Made by a program: the position numbers and the translations under genes. From a bacterium (GTDB taxonomy: Bacteria > Elusimicrobiota > Elusimicrobia > UBA1565 > UBA9628), in NCBI GenBank assembly GCA_021822495.1, contig JAKAQO010000001.1, forward strand, positions 124,001 through 188,000: a stretch of 64,000 nt of DNA, written 5' to 3'. This document shows positions 35,501-44,179 of the stretch, piece by piece; the stretch's first letter is position 1, and each line of letters opens with the position of its first letter. The notes beneath the pieces were generated by a model. The model was not told the origin of the DNA. It did no database searches and was given only the letters and a program-made list of their open reading frames with translations.

Positions 35501-36883
35501 TTAATTTTTCTTGAGGGCGGAAGTAATGTCAGTGATGACTTTTTTGGCGTCGCCAAAGACCATCATCGTCTGGGGAAGGTAAAACAACTCGTTATCAACT
35601 CCGGCAAAACCGGGGTTCATCGAGCGTTTAATAAAAACAACCGAGCGGGATTTATCGGCATCCAGAATCGGCATACCGTAAAGCGGAGAATCGGTTTGAG
35701 TGCGGGCGGCAGGGTTGACAACGTCGTTAGCGCCCACCACAATCGTCATATCGGCTTCGGGAAACATGGGATTAACCTCATCCATTTCCAAAAGGTTGCT
35801 ATAGGGAATTTGCACTTCTGCGAGCAGAACATTCATGTGCCCCGGCATACGTCCGGCCACCGGATGAATGGCGTAGCGCACCTTGCAGTCGCGAGATTCA
35901 AGAATCGTCGCGAGATCCTTAACGGCGTGTTGAGCTTGAGCCACCGCCATTCCATAACCGGGAACTACGACCACCAAGCGCGCTCCGTCCAAAAGAGACG
36001 CGACATCTTCCGGTAAATAAGATTTAACGGAGCGTTGTGGATGATGAGACCCGGCTCCATTTGAGCCTCCAGCGGGCGCCGCGCCAAAACCGCCAAAAAG
36101 CACATTGATAAAAGAGCGGTTCATGGCCTCAGACATAATGATGGCGAGAACGAGGCCCGAAGCCCCGTCTAAGGTTCCGGCCACGACCAAAATTTTGCTG
36201 TTGAGGACAAAACCAAGCCCCGCCCCGGAAATTCCGGCGAAAGAGTTGAGAATCGCAATCACCGTCGGCATATCCGCGCCGCCAATAGACATGACCAGCA
36301 AAAACCCAAAGAGAAGAGCCAAAGCGATAATAGCCAGAATCAGGCTTTGACTTCCCGGATGCAAAACCAAATCCGCCGCCAAAAGAACGGCGGCGCCCAG
36401 AACCGAGAGACTGACGACGTTACTTCCTTTATAAACGAAAGGTTTACCAGGAATAATTTCTTGAAGTTTGGCAAAAGCGATGCAACTGCCGCTAAAAGTC
36501 AAAAATCCAAGAATAATTTCGGAAGACAAAACCGACATTGTAAAGGGATCGACATGGGGCGCCCGTTGATAATATTCCGCCACGCCCAAAAGCGCCACCG
36601 ATAACGACCCAAAGGCGTGAGAAATCGCGGTCTGTTGCGGAACCGCGGTCATGGGAACATTCATCGCAATCGGAATTCCAATCAAAGTTCCAATGACGGC
36701 GGCTCCAATCATAAGGGGAACGTGATCCACCGGAAAAGCGAGATAGGTCGCGATAATAGCCGTCACCATTCCCAAAATCGCCGACCAATTTCCGTAGCGG
36801 GAAGTCTTCACTTCTCCCATCCATTTTAAAGACAAAATAAAAAGCGCGGCGGAAAAAATATGGAGATACTGAGAGGAAAGCAT
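35501..36883 (-). CDS. pntB: NAD(P) transhydrogenase beta subunit
   Basis: A 460-aa subunit with 8-9 membrane helices in the first 260 residues and the NADP(H)-binding domain III at the C-terminus (VVVVPGYGMAVAQAQHAVKD, then VVGANDVVNPAA). Together with the alpha subunits it couples proton re-entry to hydride transfer from NADH to NADP+. Last gene of the split pntAA-pntAB-pntB operon, adjacent without a gap to pntAB. Confidence 0.95.
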   Translation of the reverse strand: MLSSQYLHIFSAALFILSLKWMGEVKTSRYGNWSAILGMVTAIIATYLAFPVDHVPLMIGAAVIGTLIGIPIAMNVPMTAVPQQTAISHAFGSLSVALLGVAEYYQRAPHVDPFTMSVLSSEIILGFLTFSGSCIAFAKLQEIIPGKPFVYKGSNVVSLSVLGAAVLLAADLVLHPGSQSLILAIIALALLFGFLLVMSIGGADMPTVIAILNSFAGISGAGLGFVLNSKILVVAGTLDGASGLVLAIIMSEAMNRSFINVLFGGFGAAPAGGSNGAGSHHPQRSVKSYLPEDVASLLDGARLVVVVPGYGMAVAQAQHAVKDLATILESRDCKVRYAIHPVAGRMPGHMNVLLAEVQIPYSNLLEMDEVNPMFPEADMTIVVGANDVVNPAARTQTDSPLYGMPILDADKSRSVVFIKRSMNPGFAGVDNELFYLPQTMMVFGDAKKVITDITSALKKN

Positions 36884-37189
36884 TTAACCTTTCTTGTCCT
36901 TTTTGAACATTTTAAGAATTCGCTCGGTAATCATGAACCCGCTGACTAAATTGACAAAGGCCAAGGCTGTCGCGACTGCGGTCAGGGCGACGATAAAATT
37001 GGTCTTTCCAGGCTCCGACATCACGATAAAGGCGGCGACAACTGAAACCGAGGAAATAGCATTCGTCAAAGACATGAGCGGCGTATGCAAAAGCCGAGAC
37101 ACATTGCGAATCAGCTCAAGCCCCAAAAACGCGGACAAGACAAAAACTAACAAATCAATGGCGATATGACTGGTGGGAAGAGAGTTCAT
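36884..37189 (-). CDS. pntAB: NAD(P) transhydrogenase alpha2 subunit (membrane part)
   Basis: A 101-aa integral membrane protein with three or four helices, carrying the conserved SRLLHTPLMSLTNAISSVSV of domain II. The separate alpha1/alpha2 genes show the three-subunit form of the enzyme. Its start overlaps the pntAA stop by 4 bp (ATGA). Confidence 0.94.
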   Translation of the reverse strand: MNSLPTSHIAIDLLVFVLSAFLGLELIRNVSRLLHTPLMSLTNAISSVSVVAAFIVMSEPGKTNFIVALTAVATALAFVNLVSGFMITERILKMFKKDKKG

Positions 37190-38334
37190 GCGGCTTTTCC
37201 TCCCGCAGCGACCGCGACAGGGGCGGGCTGTTTCGGAAATAAAACCTCTCCGTTATGGACGGCCAGGGAACCGGAAAGAAGATCATCTTTCAAGTCAATA
37301 TTCACTTTTCCATCTTTAAGCATCAAAGCCAGAAAAGCGCTGATGTTCCGTGAATACATCAAACTCGCCTGACCAGGAATCATCGCGGGCAGATTGAAAA
37401 GCCCGTGAATCGTCACGCCGTATTTCACCACCGTTTTTCCGGGTTCGGTCAGGGCGCAATTTCCCCCTTGCTCGGCGGCGAGGTCCACAATCACGGAAGA
37501 AGGCTTCATGCCCTTGACCGCGTTCTCAGACAAAAGAACCGGGGCGCGTTTTCCGGGAACCAAGGCGGTGGTAATCACGACATCGGCGTTCTGCGCGGTT
37601 TTGGCGAGAAATTCTTGTTGTTTGCGGTAGAACTCTTCCGATTGAGCCTTGGCATAACCGCCCGAGGTTTGAGCGTCCTGGGCTTCCAAGGGAAGACTGA
37701 CAAATTTGGCGCCCAGACTTTCAATTTGTTCTTTGACCACCGGGCGCAAATCATAGGCTTCAACCGAGGCTCCCATGCGATGGGCCGTCGCAATCGCTTG
37801 AAGACCGGCGACTCCGGCCCCGATAACAAACACGCGAGCCGCAGAGATAGTTCCAGCCGCCGTAATTAACATTGGAAAAATTTTAGGGAGAGAATCAATG
37901 GCTAGGACTGCCGCCTTATATCCCGCAATGGTCGCCTGGGAAGACAAGGCGTCCATGAATTGAGCGCGGCTCGTGCGGGGAATTAAGTCCATAGCAAACA
38001 CGCTGACCTTTTTAGCGGCGAGCGACTTTAAAAGCTCCGCATGAGAATGCGGATAAACAAAGGAAATCAAGACCGCGCCTTCTTTCATCCAGGAAGACTC
38101 GGAAATTTCAGGCGGCATGACTTTTAAAATGACGTCTGACTGCTCATAAAGGCTTTTCGCTTCCGAAACAATGACCGCGCCTTTTGCGCGATAAGCCTCG
38201 TCCGTAAACCCGGCCGCTTCTCCCGCGCCGGATTGAACATGAATCTCAAGGCCTTTAATTTTTGAAAGAGCCTCGGGAACCAGCGCGACGCGCTTTTCAT
38301 TTTCTAAGGTTTCTTTGGGAATTCCGAGGATCAT
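37186..38334 (-). CDS. pntAA: NAD(P) transhydrogenase alpha1 subunit (NAD-binding)
   Basis: A 382-aa soluble domain I, related to alanine dehydrogenase. N-terminal ILGIPKETLENEKRVALVPE, the Rossmann motif RVFVIGAGVAGLQAIATAHR, and TTALVPGKRAPVLL are clear. A low-complexity Ala/Pro tail (KQPAPVAVAAGGKAA) links to the membrane part. First gene of the operon; a weak stem follows the opposing lipoprotein gene upstream. Confidence 0.95.
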   Translation of the reverse strand: MILGIPKETLENEKRVALVPEALSKIKGLEIHVQSGAGEAAGFTDEAYRAKGAVIVSEAKSLYEQSDVILKVMPPEISESSWMKEGAVLISFVYPHSHAELLKSLAAKKVSVFAMDLIPRTSRAQFMDALSSQATIAGYKAAVLAIDSLPKIFPMLITAAGTISAARVFVIGAGVAGLQAIATAHRMGASVEAYDLRPVVKEQIESLGAKFVSLPLEAQDAQTSGGYAKAQSEEFYRKQQEFLAKTAQNADVVITTALVPGKRAPVLLSENAVKGMKPSSVIVDLAAEQGGNCALTEPGKTVVKYGVTIHGLFNLPAMIPGQASLMYSRNISAFLALMLKDGKVNIDLKDDLLSGSLAVHNGEVLFPKQPAPVAVAAGGKAA

Positions 38335-38381
38335 CTTACACTCATGCTATAAAATCCAAACGCCTCATTGTCAAATCTTAA

Positions 38382-38408
38382 GACGAGGCGGGAAAATCCC
38401 ACCTCGTC
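38382..38408 (-). terminator. Stem-loop after the lipoprotein gene
   Basis: GACGAGG and CCTCGTC with an inner GGGA/TCCC around AAA form an 11-bp stem with one mismatch, 18 bp past the lipoprotein stop and before the pntAA start. The T-run is weak, so termination may be partial. Confidence 0.5.
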
Positions 38409-38426
38409 CATAATCTCGAGTCTTGA

Positions 38427-38759
38427 TTAATAACGGTCCGGCCCGCGATCCTCGGAACTGCCGTGGCTGTAATTATAAGACTTGACGGTTCCATTCTTGG
38501 CGAAACGAACAAAGAAATAATCGGAAGTCCATCCGCTAAAGACATTGGCGTGGTAGCTGACGTAGGTCCAGGTCTCATCCCCGTCTTCCGTTCCCACGCT
38601 CACCGGCTGCTTGTAGGTCTTAAGAATGTCCATCTTGGTTGTTTTCCCCACCACAATCTGCGGGGGTTTATTATTTTTAATAAAACCCTGCCCGATGGTG
38701 ATACATCCGGCCGCCCCCAAAGCCAAAAACAACGACGACAACAAGAACGCTTTTTTCAT
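38427..38759 (-). CDS. SmpA/BamE-like outer-membrane lipoprotein
   Basis: A 110-aa lipoprotein: signal peptide with lipobox ALGAAGC (Cys at about 19), followed by IVVGKTTKMDILKTYKQP and DETWTYVSY, the typical SmpA/OmlA (BamE) pattern. BamE belongs to the machinery that folds outer-membrane proteins, but this family also includes unrelated small lipoproteins. An AAGGAG site precedes ATG. Confidence 0.8.
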   Translation of the reverse strand: MKKAFLLSSLFLALGAAGCITIGQGFIKNNKPPQIVVGKTTKMDILKTYKQPVSVGTEDGDETWTYVSYHANVFSGWTSDYFFVRFAKNGTVKSYNYSHGSSEDRGPDRY

Positions 38760-38772
38760 TTAAGTCTCCTTT

Positions 38773-40119
38773 TTACGCTTTATTTTCTATTTCCGAAAGA
38801 CAAACGTCTAAAATTTCAAGTCCCTGGTCCACGTCATAGGCATTTAAAACCAAGGGCGGCGCAATGCGAATGGTGGAATCTCCGCAACCTAAAAGTAAAA
38901 GCCCACGCTTAAAGGCTTCTTGTTCCAACTGCCCCATTTCCTGATGCGCGGGCTTTTTAGTTTTTCGGTCTTTGACGAGTTCAAGCCCAATCATCAGTCC
39001 AATTCCACGAACATCTCCAATCAAAGAATGCTTTTCTTTCAGCTTCAAAAGACCCTTGAGGATTCTCTCGCCCATTTCGGAAGCGTTTTTCATGTACCGA
39101 TCTTCGATAAGTTCCAAGGTTTTGAGCGCCGAAGCGCAAGCGACGGGGTTTCCCCCAAAAGTCGTGCCATGAGAACCCCTTGGCCAAGTCATCACGCTTT
39201 CTTTGGCGATAATGGCTCCAATGGGAAGCCCGGAGCCCAAGCCCTTGGCGCTTAAAAGAATATCCGGTTCAACTCCAAAATGTTCCGAGGCCCACCATTT
39301 CCCGGTACGCCCAACTCCAGATTGGATTTCATCAAAGATAAGAAGAATTCCGTTTTCATCGCAAATCTTTCGCCATGCCTTTAAAAATTCCGGACGCGGG
39401 AAAACGTATCCGCCTTCCCCCTGAACCGGCTCCATGATCACCGCCGCAATTTCCTTGGGAGAGACGCGACCGTGAAATAGCCTCTCGGCGGCTTCCAGCG
39501 CCGCGCCCTCATCCATCCGGTAGGGATTGTCAAACGGCAGATGATAAACCCCGGGCAAAAGCGGCCCAAAGTTGGCCCGGTATTTCACCTTGCTGGCCGT
39601 CAAACTAATCGCGGCATAACTCCGCCCGTGAAAAGCCCCCTCAAAGGCGATGAGATTTGAACGCTTCGTATGGCTTCGGGCGAGTTTCACCGCGCCTTCA
39701 ACCGCCTCGGTTCCGGAATTGGCCAAAAAGACCCGGCATTTTTCTTTCATCGGGGCAATGTTCCCCAATTTTTCAAGAAGCTTGGCCATCGCTTCGTAGT
39801 AAAAATCAGTCCCGCAAATATGCAGAAATTTCGCGGCCGCTTCCTGAACCGCGCGGACGATTTCCGGGTGATTGTATCCGGTGGAAGACACCGCGATGCC
39901 GGACATAAAATCAATATAACGGTTTCCATCGATGTCTTCCGCCATCGCGCCCTGCCCGCCGGCCATGACGAAGGGATACTCTTTAATATAAGAAGGAGAC
40001 GCCCATTTCTGATCGAGCTCGATGATTTTTCGCGCCTTCGGCCCCGGCGGAGAGACCACGATGCGCGGATAATCCGCCTTGACGGAAGAAACTTTTACTT
40101 CATCCAATAATTTTTTCAT
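38773..40119 (-). CDS. Class-III aminotransferase (4-aminobutyrate/acetylornithine type)
   Basis: A 448-aa PLP-dependent fold-type I aminotransferase. It shows FMSGIAVSSTGYNHPEIV, the PLP-binding LANSGTEAVEGAVKLAR, LIFDEIQSGVGRTGKWWA, the lysine motif DILLSAKGLGSGLPIGAI, and GGNPVACASALKTLE. Family similarity points to omega-amino acids such as 4-aminobutyrate or ornithine; the semialdehyde product would suit the dehydrogenase 9 bp upstream in the same operon. Exact substrate is inference. Confidence 0.88.
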   Translation of the reverse strand: MKKLLDEVKVSSVKADYPRIVVSPPGPKARKIIELDQKWASPSYIKEYPFVMAGGQGAMAEDIDGNRYIDFMSGIAVSSTGYNHPEIVRAVQEAAAKFLHICGTDFYYEAMAKLLEKLGNIAPMKEKCRVFLANSGTEAVEGAVKLARSHTKRSNLIAFEGAFHGRSYAAISLTASKVKYRANFGPLLPGVYHLPFDNPYRMDEGAALEAAERLFHGRVSPKEIAAVIMEPVQGEGGYVFPRPEFLKAWRKICDENGILLIFDEIQSGVGRTGKWWASEHFGVEPDILLSAKGLGSGLPIGAIIAKESVMTWPRGSHGTTFGGNPVACASALKTLELIEDRYMKNASEMGERILKGLLKLKEKHSLIGDVRGIGLMIGLELVKDRKTKKPAHQEMGQLEQEAFKRGLLLLGCGDSTIRIAPPLVLNAYDVDQGLEILDVCLSEIENKA

Positions 40120-40127
40120 GAAATCGT

Positions 40128-41711
40128 TTAGAGTTCCGCGACGGTGCGGCTCTGCTCACGCATGAATTGAGAGACGTAATAGGGTCCGCAACCGCCTTTT
40201 CCGGTTGTTCCAGAGCCTTTCCATCCGCCAAAGGATTGAACTCCCGGCCAGGCGCCGGTGGTCGCCCCGCCCTTGCGATTAGCGTAGCAAACGCCGGATT
40301 CGATATTCTCAAAGAAAAACTCAATCTCCTCTTTTTTAGAGCTAAAAATTCCGGCGGTGAGCCCGTATTCGACCTTATTGGCCTCTCTGACCGCTTCCGC
40401 TAAATTTTCAACTTCCGCAATCGCGGTGAAAGGAAGGAAGAGTTCTCTTAAGAAAAGCTCATGACCCAGGGGCAAATGGACAACGGTAGGCGCGACAAAA
40501 TGGCCTTTGGCGAATAGACTGTCGGTCATGCGGTTTCCCCCAGTCAAAATCTGACCGCCGTTTTTAGCCGACTTAACGGCTTCTTCATAACGCTTGGCCG
40601 CGCGCGCATTAATCACAGGACCCAGAAAAATATCTTTCTGCGTCGGATCTCCCATCATAATCTTCTTGGTCTTCTCAATGAGTTTCTGGGTGAATTTTTC
40701 GGCGACGCTTTTTTCGACATAAACGCGGGAACAGGCCGAACACTTTTGCCCTTGAAGGCCGAAAGCGGACCTCATGATTCCTTCCGCCGCCGCGTCGAGA
40801 TCGGCTGAAGCGCAGACAATCGCCGCGTTTTTACCGCCAAGCTCGGCCAAGGCTGGCTTCCAGAATTTTCCGGAGAACTCTCGCACCATCCGCATTCCCA
40901 CTTCCTTAGAACCAGTGAAAGCGAGACCATCCACGCGATCATCTTTCCATAAAGGATCGCCAATCACGGAGTCATCCCCAGTGATAAAGTTAAAAACTCC
41001 CGCCGGAAGCCCCGCCTGCTGATAAATTTCGTTGAGGAGGTATCCCGTCCACGGAGTTTCGGGCGAAGGCTTAAAGACAATGACATTTCCCGCAATCAAA
41101 GCGGCGGAAGACATTCCAGTCGCCAAGGCCATCGGAAAATTAAAAGGCGAGATGCAGGCAAAAACCCCGTAGGGCCTTAAAACTGATGAAGTCGTTTCTT
41201 TGTAGGACGGTCCCATGGGTTTAACATAACCCTTGTTTTCTTCCATGATTTTGGCGTAATAATCAATAAGATCAGCCGATTCCTCCACTTCCCCCATGGA
41301 TTCCATGCGGCTTTTCCCAACTTCCAAAGACATCGCCGCGCCCAATTCCCACTTTCTCTCCCGAATCAGGGATGAGGCCTTGCGCATGAGTTTAATTCTC
41401 TCAACCCAACCCAGGCGTTCCCAGTCTTTTTTCGCCTTTTGCGCCGCGTCCAAGGCCTGAGAAATATGGGAGACCTCCGCCACGGCGAAATGTCCGATGA
41501 CCCAGTCGGAATTAATGGGAGAATGGACGGTTTTGGGTTTTGAAGAAGGCCGCACCTCTTGTCCGCCGATGATAAGAGGATAGGTTTTTCCCATCTGCTC
41601 TTTGGCCCATTTAAGCCCTTCGTCGAAATACTGATGGAACAAATCCATGTCCGGAGCGGCGGCGGAGGTATAGGTAATTTTAAAGTCTTTTTTCGCTTGG
41701 GCTGTCGTCAT
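40128..41711 (-). CDS. pruA: 1-pyrroline-5-carboxylate (glutamate semialdehyde) dehydrogenase
   Basis: A 527-aa NAD-dependent aldehyde dehydrogenase of the RocA/PruA subgroup. Motifs are PFNFPMALATGMSSAALIAG, GLAFTGSKEVGMRM, the catalytic Glu in LAELGGKNA, and the nucleophilic Cys in GLQGQKCSACSRVYV, where the QGQKCSACSR block is specific for P5C dehydrogenases. It makes glutamate from glutamate-5-semialdehyde, from proline or ornithine. Two class-III aminotransferases flank it, fitting ornithine or omega-amino acid breakdown. Proline dehydrogenase is not present here. Confidence 0.92.
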   Translation of the reverse strand: MTTAQAKKDFKITYTSAAAPDMDLFHQYFDEGLKWAKEQMGKTYPLIIGGQEVRPSSKPKTVHSPINSDWVIGHFAVAEVSHISQALDAAQKAKKDWERLGWVERIKLMRKASSLIRERKWELGAAMSLEVGKSRMESMGEVEESADLIDYYAKIMEENKGYVKPMGPSYKETTSSVLRPYGVFACISPFNFPMALATGMSSAALIAGNVIVFKPSPETPWTGYLLNEIYQQAGLPAGVFNFITGDDSVIGDPLWKDDRVDGLAFTGSKEVGMRMVREFSGKFWKPALAELGGKNAAIVCASADLDAAAEGIMRSAFGLQGQKCSACSRVYVEKSVAEKFTQKLIEKTKKIMMGDPTQKDIFLGPVINARAAKRYEEAVKSAKNGGQILTGGNRMTDSLFAKGHFVAPTVVHLPLGHELFLRELFLPFTAIAEVENLAEAVREANKVEYGLTAGIFSSKKEEIEFFFENIESGVCYANRKGGATTGAWPGVQSFGGWKGSGTTGKGGCGPYYVSQFMREQSRTVAEL

Positions 41712-43123
41712 TTGATTTCTCCTGTGACGGTGATTTTTGAAGCCGTTTTTTCAAGGGCCTCTTTAAAAAAGCTGACGATTAGATCAATCTCAAATTCCGC
41801 GATGGTAAAGGGCGGGGCGATCATGACCAAATCTCCGCGGCCAAGACCAGCGGTCGAGCGTCCCGGGCGATCGGCGGCGTTTTCTCCATCTGCCTGCCCG
41901 ACATTCGGCCAAACAATCAGGCCCAAATCCTGGGCTATGGAGGTAAAGGTTTCGGCGAATTTAAGCCGGCGGGGAAATGGCTCTTTAGTTTTTACGTCGG
42001 ACACAAATTCAACTCCCGCCAACATCCCAATCCCGCGAACATCTCCCACAAACGGAAGTTCTTTAAGAGCCTCTAATTTTTTCTGAAGCAGATCTCCCAT
42101 TTTGGCCGCGCGCTCAATTAAGCCGTGTTTTTGAATATAGCGGATAGCCGCGAGACCGGCGGAACAAATAGAGGGCGCATGGGAAAAGGTTTGGGCATGG
42201 AGAAAAGAGCCGTATCCCTTGGCGATGGGATCAAGAATTTTTTCTCCCGCCACCACCGCTGAAAGAGGCAGATATCCGCCGGAGATTCCCTTGCCGAGAG
42301 TCATAATGTCCGGCAAAACTCCGTAATGCTCGGTCGCCAGCCATTTTCCAGTCCGGCCCGCGCCGGTTAAAACCTCATCGGCAATCAGTAAAACATCATG
42401 GCGATCGCAAATCTCCCGGACATTGCGAAGATAATCCGCGCGCGGAACCGACGCTCCGGTCGAAGACCCGCCCACGGGTTCCATAATAAAAGCCGCGACA
42501 GTGTCTGCGCCTTCTTTTAAGATGATCTCTTCAAGAATAGTTCCAGAACAAACCCGACAAGACAAATTCCCACCGCAATCGCAACGATAGGCGTAGGGAG
42601 CCGGAACCATCGCGCAATCCAAAAGCCACGGCTGATAAATTTTTTTGTAATGCCCGCGCGCGGAAGCCGACATCGCCAAAAGGGTGTTTCCGTGATATCC
42701 GGGGCTTTGGGAAATAATTTTATGCTTTTGTGGGCGATTTTTCTCAACCCAATAATGCCTGGAAAGTTTGAGCGCGGCTTCGACCGCTTCAGAACCGCTG
42801 GAGAGAAAATAAAATTTATCGAGCCCCCGCAAAGACAACTTGGCTAATTGAGCGGCCAGTTCCTCGGCTGATTCGGTCGTAAAAGCCGTCCCATTGACAT
42901 AGGCGACTTTTTCAAGCTGTTCGGAAACCGCTTTGGCAATTTCCGGAACCCCGTGGCCGATATTGGCGACAAAAGCCCCCGAGCAGGCGTCTAAGTAACG
43001 CTTTCCGGCGTCGTCAAAAAGCCAGACTCCTTCCCCGTGGGAAATTTTGGGGTAGACGCGGTTTAAATTTCGGTAGAAAACCGAGCTCTCCGGATAGCGC
43101 AATTTTTTTTCCGCGCGGCTCAT
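41708..43123 (-). CDS. Class-III aminotransferase (omega-amino acid/BioA-like)
   Basis: A 471-aa PLP enzyme: YLDACSGAFVANIGHG, FLSSGSEAVEAALKLSRHYW, LIADEVLTGAGRTGKWLA and the lysine motif DIMTLGKGISGGYLPLSA. Its closest general group is BioA-like or omega-amino acid:pyruvate aminotransferases. It shows the insert YRCDCGGNLSCRVCSG with four cysteines, which could be a small metal site and is also seen in some family members. ATGA overlap with the dehydrogenase downstream indicates one operon. Confidence 0.87.
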   Translation of the reverse strand: MSRAEKKLRYPESSVFYRNLNRVYPKISHGEGVWLFDDAGKRYLDACSGAFVANIGHGVPEIAKAVSEQLEKVAYVNGTAFTTESAEELAAQLAKLSLRGLDKFYFLSSGSEAVEAALKLSRHYWVEKNRPQKHKIISQSPGYHGNTLLAMSASARGHYKKIYQPWLLDCAMVPAPYAYRCDCGGNLSCRVCSGTILEEIILKEGADTVAAFIMEPVGGSSTGASVPRADYLRNVREICDRHDVLLIADEVLTGAGRTGKWLATEHYGVLPDIMTLGKGISGGYLPLSAVVAGEKILDPIAKGYGSFLHAQTFSHAPSICSAGLAAIRYIQKHGLIERAAKMGDLLQKKLEALKELPFVGDVRGIGMLAGVEFVSDVKTKEPFPRRLKFAETFTSIAQDLGLIVWPNVGQADGENAADRPGRSTAGLGRGDLVMIAPPFTIAEFEIDLIVSFFKEALEKTASKITVTGEIK

Positions 43124-43150
43124 ATCCCTATTGTAGAAAATTAGAAACTC

Positions 43151-43170
43151 AAAAACCCTTATTTTAAGGG
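43151..43170 (-). terminator. Terminator overlapping the ddpX stop codon
   Basis: On the reverse strand CCCTTA-AAA-TAAGGG is followed by TTTTT; the stem contains the last codons and stop of the dipeptidase gene. A compact Rho-independent terminator separating panD-ddpX from the aminotransferase operon. Confidence 0.75.
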
Positions 43171-43788
43171 CGTGGTCAGCGGAACGTCTTCAATGGGAAA
43201 TTTTTTCCAGCCCTTGGCGTCAAAGTGCCACCACTCGGTGGGAAGCCCGACAAATCCGTGCCGCTCCATGACCCGCTCAAGAAGTTTCATGTTTTTTCGC
43301 GCCAGAGGGCTTGAACCCTTAAAGTTTCGATGGGCGCGCTCGGTAAAATTATCAAAACCGGACGGCATCACGAGTTCCCGTCCCGAGGCGTCTGCCAGGG
43401 AGACGTCCACCGCCGCCCCCCGGTTATGCCGGGAACCCTGGGCGGGGTTGGCCACGTAACGCTCATCTGGAACCAAGGCCCAGAATTTTTTCTGGATAGA
43501 AAGCGGGCGATAGCAGTCAAAGATAACCAGGCGAAATCCCCGCGCTTCAAAATCCTTGGCGGCCGCAAGAAGTTTCCGGGCGACGCTTTTTCTTAAGAGA
43601 CACCTCGCCACGGGATAAACCGCCTGATGGGTAAAGTTGTTTTTGGTCGCGTAGCGAATGTCGAAAATAACGCGGCGATCAAGTTTCGAGAAATCAACGA
43701 AAGCGGACGCGTGAATTGTTCCGGAAGAAGAGGCAAAAGCGCCCAAGGGAAAAAGAAAAAACAAGAGCGAAAAAATTCCGGTTTTCAA
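43159..43788 (-). CDS. ddpX: D-alanyl-D-alanine dipeptidase (VanX/DdpX-like)
   Basis: A 209-aa exported zinc dipeptidase: signal peptide about 1-19 (LLFFLFPLGAFA), zinc motif SRHNRGAAVDVSLAD, and EWWHFD near the C-terminus containing catalytic Glu and third ligand. Such enzymes release D-alanine from D-Ala-D-Ala in peptidoglycan turnover; no vanHA ligase genes are nearby, so resistance is not implied. Overlaps panD by 4 bp. Confidence 0.9.
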   Translation of the reverse strand: MKTGIFSLLFFLFPLGAFASSSGTIHASAFVDFSKLDRRVIFDIRYATKNNFTHQAVYPVARCLLRKSVARKLLAAAKDFEARGFRLVIFDCYRPLSIQKKFWALVPDERYVANPAQGSRHNRGAAVDVSLADASGRELVMPSGFDNFTERAHRNFKGSSPLARKNMKLLERVMERHGFVGLPTEWWHFDAKGWKKFPIEDVPLTTPLK

Positions 43789-44174
43789 AAACTTTGAATG
43801 AGTTCTTCGGGGGAGAGATGATCTTCTTTTGGAGACAAAAATTTGACGAAGCGGTTTTTGGAATCAAGAAGAATGGACGTCGGCTTAATGGGCTTATCCG
43901 ACAGTTCAAAACCCATGATGATAATCTCTTCCCCCGCCTTGATTAAATGCGCGGCCGCCCCGTTCATGGTAATGACACCGGAATCCCTGGGGGAAGCAAT
44001 GACATAGGTCTCAAGACGCGCGCCCGAGGTATTGCTGACCACCAAAACCCTTTCCCCAATCCAAAGTCCGGTTTTTTCAATGAGATTTTGATCGATGGCA
44101 ATGGAACCCACATAACTCACGTCCGCTCCTGTCACCGTGGCTTTATGAATTTTTGAACGCAAAACCCAGCGCAT
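43785..44174 (-). CDS. panD: Aspartate 1-decarboxylase (proenzyme)
   Basis: Pyruvoyl enzyme making beta-alanine for pantothenate. The self-cleavage site Gly-Ser is in SYVGSIAID (about residues 23-24), preceded by RSKIHKATVTGADV; Thr/Asn region ITMNGAAAHLIKAGEEII is conserved. 129 aa, usual length. The pairing with ddpX is not functionally obvious. Confidence 0.93.
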   Translation of the reverse strand: MRWVLRSKIHKATVTGADVSYVGSIAIDQNLIEKTGLWIGERVLVVSNTSGARLETYVIASPRDSGVITMNGAAAHLIKAGEEIIIMGFELSDKPIKPTSILLDSKNRFVKFLSPKEDHLSPEELIQSF

Positions 44175-44179
44175 ATTCT

